A stretch of 6,251 nt of DNA from an uncultured Eubacteriales bacterium (GTDB lineage: Bacteria; Bacillota; Clostridia; Oscillospirales; Acutalibacteraceae): the NCBI GenBank assembly GCA_900320415.1, contig ONSE01000160.1, forward strand, positions 1 to 6,251, written 5' to 3'. Of the stretch, positions 6,250 through 6,251 are shown piece by piece. The notes below the pieces were generated by a model that made no database searches, was not told where the DNA came from, and worked only from the letters and a program-made list of their open reading frames with translations. How positions within the stretch are numbered: position 1 is the stretch's first letter; each line of letters begins with the position of its first letter. A program made the translations under genes and the position numbers.

Positions 6250-6251
6250 AA

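Larger units (their letters stand above)
5977..6251. other. Upstream region of the giant gene, no confident gene
   Basis: The segment next to the gene (about 6001-6047) is strongly AT-rich. On the minus strand it contains TATATT hexamers at 6023-6028 and 6011-6016 that could serve as a -10 element. No convincing -35 partner was found at 16-18 bases, so no promoter is called. Further upstream the base composition is mixed, with a perfect hairpin at 6116-6142 and a short inverted repeat GGAGG/CCTCC at 6184-6201. No tRNA, rRNA or known riboswitch core (cobalamin, SAM, FMN, TPP, cyclic di-GMP) was recognised by eye. A long structured 5' leader for the giant gene is possible. Confidence 0.5.
5995..6251. 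repeat. Inverted repeat TTGAACAAA / TTTGTTCAA at both ends of the upstream region
   Basis: The plus strand carries TTGAACAAA at 5996-6004 and its exact reverse complement TTTGTTCAA at 6243-6251. A third partial copy, TGAACAA, lies at 6211-6217 within the near-palindrome GAACAAGTTC (6212-6221). The right copy touches the window edge, so its true length is unknown. These could be binding sites for a regulator of the giant gene or ends of a small inserted element of about 257 bases. In AT-rich DNA a nine-base match may also be chance. Confidence 0.3.

Noticed and set aside
1..6251. CRISPR array or tandem DNA satellite
   Set aside because: The repetition is in protein motifs with variable spacing inside one open frame; there are no regular direct repeats with unique spacers.

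Overview
The window is almost entirely one minus-strand gene. Reading leftward from an ATG at 5976, behind a strong AGGAGG ribosome binding site, one frame stays open for 1,992 codons and runs off the left edge at base 1. It encodes the N-terminal part of a very large secreted protein built from at least 28 degenerate Gly-Gly-aromatic motifs of the GLUG type. The long plus-strand open frames at 247-1533 and 3340-4626 use exactly the same codon triplets read backwards and are shadows of this gene.

The organism is probably a Gram-positive anaerobe of the Clostridia (Oscillospiraceae/Ruminococcus or Lachnospiraceae-like). The basis is a perfect AGGAGG site, a short Lys-Lys signal peptide, a GC-rich gene beside an AT-rich upstream region, and the look of the protein, which resembles giant surface proteins of gut and rumen Clostridia. 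This is inference; no taxonomic marker is present.

Layout of the protein, from right to left on the DNA: signal peptide (residues 1-26); acidic spacer (about 44-73); a first GLUG-type lead-in (74-133); a Ser/Lys then acidic linker (about 216-245); a second, fuller lead-in (262-413); then the repeat array from about residue 458 to the window edge. In the array, short motifs of the type A-G-G-[FY]-x-G alternate with longer inserts that carry Leu-rich hydrophobic segments. Each insert is followed by a recurring strand of the form [DN]-[SC]-x-V-x-G...G-F-x-V-x-A. The simplest reading is a long repetitive beta-solenoid-like surface protein decorated with hydrophobic helices. The cell-wall anchor, if any, lies outside the window.

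Upstream (5977-6251) is a non-repetitive stretch with an AT-rich segment next to the gene, an 11-bp perfect hairpin, a 9-bp inverted repeat at its two ends, and a doubtful 65-codon minus-strand frame that enters from the right edge. No mobile element, CRISPR array, RNA gene or multi-gene system is visible. What is unusual here lies inside the single protein.
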